Position numbers and translations under genes: made by a program
The notes under the pieces: generated by a model
Database searches by the model: none
Told to the model about the DNA's origin: nothing
What the model saw: only the letters and a program-made list of their open reading frames with translations
Source of the DNA: Agrobacterium rubi TR3 = NBRC 13261
GTDB taxonomy: Bacteria; Pseudomonadota; Alphaproteobacteria; Rhizobiales; Rhizobiaceae
Length of the DNA: 64,000 nucleotides
NCBI RefSeq assembly: GCF_000739935.1
Contig: NZ_BBJU01000028.1
Span: 1-64,000, forward strand
Direction of reading: 5' to 3'
Shown: positions 60,730 through 64,000 of the stretch, in pieces
Numbering within the stretch: position 1 is the stretch's first letter
Layout: each line of letters starts with the position of its first letter

Positions 60730-61989
60730 TCAATAGATCGTCAGTGCCGGAATGAAGCTCACCGCCATCAGGAGCAGCATCGCCATGCCGAAGAAGGGCC
60801 AGAGTTCGCGCGTCGTGGCACCAAGCGGTGCCTTGGCGATGGACGAGGAGATGAACAGCGTCGTGCCGATCGGAGGCGTGTAGAGGCCGATGCCGAGGTT
60901 GATCACCATCATCAGCCCCAACTGAACCCGGTCGAGCCCGATCGCATCGGCAAGCGGCACAAAGATCGGGCCGAGAAGAAGGATCGCCGGTGGCATGTCG
61001 AGCGGCATACCGACGATAAGCATCAGGATGTTCATCATTAGGATGATGACGATGGGACTAGAGATATTGGCCGCGACCCATTCAGCCATCTGTTGCGGTG
61101 CCTGATCGAAGGTGAGAACCCAGCCGACGGCGGCACTGCCCATGATCACCAGCATGACGACGCCGGTGGCCACGCCTGCCTCGACGATGTTTTCGCAAAA
61201 GCGCGGCCATGTCAGATCGCGATAGACCAGCAGGCTCAACAGCAGCGAATAGACTACCGAAAGGACTGCGACTTCGGTTGGTGTTGCGAAGCCGAAGCGC
61301 AGCAGAAGAATGATGAGGAAGGGCAGCAGGATTGCAGGAGCACTCTGCAGCGCAAGTCGTGCGAGCTCGCGCTTCCTCATCTTCACCTTCTGGGCGGCAT
61401 AGCCGCGGCGCACGGAGATGAACCAGCAGACAAAAACGAAACTCGCAGCCATGATCAGCCCGGGGAGAATGCCCGAGACGAACAGGTTGGCGACACTGAC
61501 ACCGCTGACCAAGGAATAGAGGATCATAGGGATCGATGGCGGGATCAGAACGTCGATGACGGACGACGTCGCGTTAGTTGCAGCACAGAGTGCTGGCGGA
61601 AATCCCTGCTTTTTCTGCCAGGGGATCAGCACGGAACCGAGCGCGCTGGCATTCGCCACGGCAGACCCGGACACACCACCAAACACCACCGAGGAGACAA
61701 CTGTCGTTGAAAGCGGTCCTCCGCGCCAGCGTTGCATGGCTTTGGATGCAAGCTCGAGCAATTGCTTGCCCAGTTCGCCGCCGAGCATCAACGTACCCGC
61801 CAGCATGAAGAATGGCAGAGCCAGCATCGGGAAGGACTGCGTCTGGTCATAGACCTGCTGGGCGACGACCGATAGCGGCACATACCCGTTGAAAACGATC
61901 CCGAGGCCTGCCGCAATGATCAGGCCGTAGCCGACAGGCACAGCCAGCACCATCAGGATGCAGAAGGAGACGATCATGATCAGTGTCAT
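60730..61989 (-). CDS. TRAP transporter large permease (DctM-like)
   Basis: A 419-residue membrane protein with about twelve helices. LALPFFMLAGTLMLGGELGK, VVFGGVSGSAVANASALGSV and the C-terminal LMMVINLGIGLYTPPIGTTL are DctM/SiaM signatures. It uses a sodium gradient to import the ligand delivered by DctP. It overlaps dctQ by 4 bases. Confidence 0.92.
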   Translation of the reverse strand: MTLIMIVSFCILMVLAVPVGYGLIIAAGLGIVFNGYVPLSVVAQQVYDQTQSFPMLALPFFMLAGTLMLGGELGKQLLELASKAMQRWRGGPLSTTVVSSVVFGGVSGSAVANASALGSVLIPWQKKQGFPPALCAATNATSSVIDVLIPPSIPMILYSLVSGVSVANLFVSGILPGLIMAASFVFVCWFISVRRGYAAQKVKMRKRELARLALQSAPAILLPFLIILLLRFGFATPTEVAVLSVVYSLLLSLLVYRDLTWPRFCENIVEAGVATGVVMLVIMGSAAVGWVLTFDQAPQQMAEWVAANISSPIVIILMMNILMLIVGMPLDMPPAILLLGPIFVPLADAIGLDRVQLGLMMVINLGIGLYTPPIGTTLFISSSIAKAPLGATTRELWPFFGMAMLLLMAVSFIPALTIY

Positions 61990-62516
61990 AGCGGTATCTC
62001 CTCGGCCTTGATTTCAACCCGGTAATCCCAACCGAGGCGCAGTACACGGAGCGTTGCCGCCACGGTTACGAAGGACACAAGCACTGCGCCGATAGCCAGC
62101 GCGTAGTAACCAATGCTGTTGGGCAGTTGCAGAACAGGGCTGTGTTCGGACCCGGCAATCTCGGCGACCACAACCGCCTGATAGGCAAGCGCCAGGAAGG
62201 CCACGACACTGATGACGTTGGAGACGACGAATGCCGCAAGCCGGGCGGTGCCATCGAGCTTGTCGTAAAGCCACTCGACGGCCATGTGCCCACCCGCATG
62301 GGCGGCCAAGACGATTCCAGCGATAATGAACCAGGGGAAGATCAGCATCGGCAATTCCTGCGAGAAAGAAAATCCGCCGCTTTCAAGCGTATAGCGGGCG
62401 AGGACGTTTGCCGTCATCACCACCGTCAGCGCGATGCCGCTAGCGATGACGACGAAACGGGACAACAGGAGGATAGCGCGCGACACCTGGTCAACACCCT
62501 TCAACAAGATTTGCAT
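61986..62516 (-). CDS. TRAP transporter small permease (DctQ-like)
   Basis: A 176-residue protein with four helices. GFSFSQELPMLIFPWFIIAG followed by AHAGGHMAVEWLYDKL matches the DctQ family (G-x-x-x-x-E-E-L-x-x-x-x-F-x-W-x-x-x-x-G-x-x). It partners DctM, overlaps its gene by 4 bases and lies 26 bases after dctP. Confidence 0.88.
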   Translation of the reverse strand: MQILLKGVDQVSRAILLLSRFVVIASGIALTVVMTANVLARYTLESGGFSFSQELPMLIFPWFIIAGIVLAAHAGGHMAVEWLYDKLDGTARLAAFVVSNVISVVAFLALAYQAVVVAEIAGSEHSPVLQLPNSIGYYALAIGAVLVSFVTVAATLRVLRLGWDYRVEIKAEEIPL

Positions 62517-62542
62517 GGATGGCTCCGATCAGTGCTAGGGCT

Positions 62543-63547
62543 TTACGCTCTTGCTTCCGCTTCGATCTTGCTGACGAATTCGCCGAACGGCTTCTTTTTC
62601 CAGTTCTCGGCCACGCCCGCCGTTGCCTTCACGAACCCATCGCGCTCGACTTCCGTCACTTCGACCGAGGCGTTGCTCTTGAAACTGGCGAGAACCTGGG
62701 CATCCTTTTCCGCCGAAAGCTTGCGCTGCAGGTCGCCGGCCTCCTTGGCCGCCGCCTTGACCGCTTCAAGATCGGCACCGAGACGGGCCTGAGCGATCTT
62801 GGACATCAGGAATGGTGTCGATTCCCATTTGTGCGCGGTCAGACTGAGATGCTTGTTGACCTCGAACAGCTTGGAGCTTTCGATATTGGCCAGCGGGTTC
62901 TCCTGCCCGTCAACGACGCCCTGTTGCAGCGCGATGTAGAGTTCGCCGAATGCGATCTGTTCGGTCGAGGCACCAAGGGCCTGAAAGATGTCGATGGTCA
63001 TCGGGTCGGCCGGGGTGCGCACTTTCAGCCCCTTGAGGTCGCCAGGCGCAGAAATCTTCCGTTTGGAATTGGTCAGGTGGCGAATGCCATTATCCCACCA
63101 GTCGAGGGGCACGACACCGACCGCCTCGAACCGCTTGTAGAGGTCTTCGCCGACCGGTCCGTTGAGAACCGCCATCGCCTTTTGCGTATCGGCAAACAGG
63201 AAGGGCAGGCCAAGCGCCGCCAGTTCCGGAACGAGGGCCGACGTCGCGCCCTGGCTGTTTGCCGTAAAATCGAGTGCGCCCGTCCGCAGGCTTGTCAGCA
63301 TAGCAGAGTCGCTACCCAGTGTTTCGGCACCCGCGACGTTGATCTTGACACGACCAGAAGTCTTTTCCGCCACCAGTTCGGCGAATTTTGCCGCCGCCAC
63401 AGTGCGCGGATTTCCAGGGGCTGCACCGTGACCAAGGGTCAATGTAGTCGCCGCCTGTGCCGGTCGGATACCGAAAACCACCGCCGGAGCCGCCAGGGCA
63501 CCGGTCGCGACGGTCAAAAATGCGCGTCTGTTGATAAACAAGCTCAT
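62543..63547 (-). CDS. TRAP transporter binding protein (DctP-like)
   Basis: A 334-residue periplasmic protein. The N-terminus SLFINRRAFLTVATGALAAP looks like a twin-arginine signal. The DctP fold shows TLTLGHGAAPGNPRTVAAAK, the ligand-binding arginine region LKGLKVRTPADPM and GVVDGQENPLANI. An arginine there usually grips a carboxylate, so the ligand is likely a sugar acid or other organic acid. The start at 63547 follows GGAGG. Confidence 0.9.
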   Translation of the reverse strand: MSLFINRRAFLTVATGALAAPAVVFGIRPAQAATTLTLGHGAAPGNPRTVAAAKFAELVAEKTSGRVKINVAGAETLGSDSAMLTSLRTGALDFTANSQGATSALVPELAALGLPFLFADTQKAMAVLNGPVGEDLYKRFEAVGVVPLDWWDNGIRHLTNSKRKISAPGDLKGLKVRTPADPMTIDIFQALGASTEQIAFGELYIALQQGVVDGQENPLANIESSKLFEVNKHLSLTAHKWESTPFLMSKIAQARLGADLEAVKAAAKEAGDLQRKLSAEKDAQVLASFKSNASVEVTEVERDGFVKATAGVAENWKKKPFGEFVSKIEAEARA

Positions 63548-63614
63548 GTTCTCCTCCATTATGTGCTCGCAAGAATTGATCGACCCGCACTCCCATCCGG
63601 GTCGTTACATGCGT

Positions 63615-64000
63615 TTACTCATCCAGCCATGACTTTATCGCCGCCTTAACCTTGAGCCTCGAAAGACCATACTGGTCGTGCAGTGTCGGAAGCGCTCCAG
63701 CCTCTAGGAATTCATCGGGAAGCCCGATCTGCCGGAATGCGGCAGGCCTGACTTCAGAGCGCATCAGTGTCGCGGCGACGGCTTCTCCCAGCCCGCCTAT
63801 CACGGTGTGATTTTCCGCCACGACCACAAGTCTGTTCTGCTTGCGGCACTCCGCCAGGATCGTCGCCTCGTCGAGAGGCTTGATCGTCGACACATGCAGA
63901 ACGGCGGTATCGATGCCATCCTTCTGCAGGTCTTTTGCGGCTTCCAGCGCGCGCATAGTCATCAGGCCGGACGAGATGATCAGAACATCCCTGCCGTCCC
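63615..64000 (-). CDS. Transketolase C-terminal subunit (split type), partial
   Basis: The last 127 codons of a gene that continues past the window edge. GRDVLIISSGLMTMRALEAA, TAVLHVSTIKPLDEATILAE, LVVVAENHTVIGGLGEAVAA and IGLPDEFLEAGALPTLHDQY are the C-terminal domain of the small (B) subunit of two-gene transketolases. The partner A subunit should lie beyond 64000. First gene seen of the leftward TRAP/ABC operon, with a 67-base gap to dctP. Split transketolases occur in apulose-phosphate (AptAB) and sulfo-transketolase (SqwGH) pathways, among others. Confidence 0.85.
   Translation of the reverse strand, partial: DGRDVLIISSGLMTMRALEAAKDLQKDGIDTAVLHVSTIKPLDEATILAECRKQNRLVVVAENHTVIGGLGEAVAATLMRSEVRPAAFRQIGLPDEFLEAGALPTLHDQYGLSRLKVKAAIKSWLDE

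Noticed and set aside
1-64000. CRISPR arrays, tRNA and rRNA genes, and replication genes (repABC).
   Set aside because: I looked for regularly spaced repeats, for tRNA-like TTCGA arms in cloverleaf context and for RepA/B/C sequences, and saw none.

Overview
This window looks like the end of a linear replicon from an Agrobacterium/Rhizobium-group alphaproteobacterium. The gene families are rhizobial: a Ti-type TraA relaxase with an RSF1010-like nic site, four Tat-exported family-5 solute-binding proteins, and a ribose-type ABC transporter next to a TRAP transporter. Bases 1-82 form a perfect palindrome with no spacer and CATG at its centre, which is what a read-through of a protelomerase (TelA-type) hairpin telomere would look like. 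The window starts exactly where the visible arm ends, so a contig-end fold-back artefact must also be considered.

Region 1 (1-15.4 kb) is accessory and partly decayed. After an AT-rich subtelomeric stretch come a small HTH-like gene, a HipB-HipA module, a DMT exporter, a lone BrnA-like antitoxin, a Xre/ParS-RES module, a SHOCT protein, a fused MNT-HEPN protein, cytochrome b561, a MobC/TraC-like gene, an oriT, the full-length relaxase gene traA and a TetR regulator. Between them lie relics: second copies of two local genes, a piece of traA, an IS3 OrfA fragment, and two truncated genes fused tail to tail. No type IV secretion or replication genes are seen, so this is at most a mobilisable remnant.

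Region 2 (15.5-55.4 kb) is an organosulfur-scavenging island. A leftward operon (24.2 to 15.5 kb) carries an acetyltransferase, an M20 deacetylase, NtaA- and MsnO8-type flavin monooxygenases, a cystine-type binding protein and a fused permease-ATPase. This is the gene set of the S-alkylcysteine (S-succinocysteine) salvage pathway known from the Bacillus ytmI operon. A metQNI-type transporter follows. From 27.4 to 55.4 kb lie several operons that mix relatives of the dibenzothiophene 4S pathway: two DszB-like desulfinases that keep the Cys/His/Arg triad, three acyl-CoA-dehydrogenase-fold (DszC/SfnB-like) oxygenases, two DszA/NtaA-like and one SfnG/SsuD-like flavin monooxygenases. With them are a nitroreductase, a triple rhodanese protein, a second M20 hydrolase, an aldo-keto reductase, a LysR-type regulator, and four Tat-exported peptide-type binding proteins served by one DppBCDF-like permease/ATPase set. 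The likely role is uptake of diverse organosulfur compounds, oxidative C-S cleavage and release of sulfite or thiol for cysteine synthesis.

Region 3 (55.4-56.2 kb) is a junction made of relics: the C-terminal end of a chemotaxis receptor abutting a stop codon of the island, then fragments of an SsuD-like monooxygenase and an SsuB/TauB-like ATPase.

Region 4 (56.2-64 kb) is a leftward carbohydrate operon: a split-transketolase subunit (cut by the window edge), TRAP transporter DctPQM, ribose-type ABC transporter (ATPase, permease, binding protein) and an amidohydrolase/lactonase-like enzyme. The substrate is not evident.
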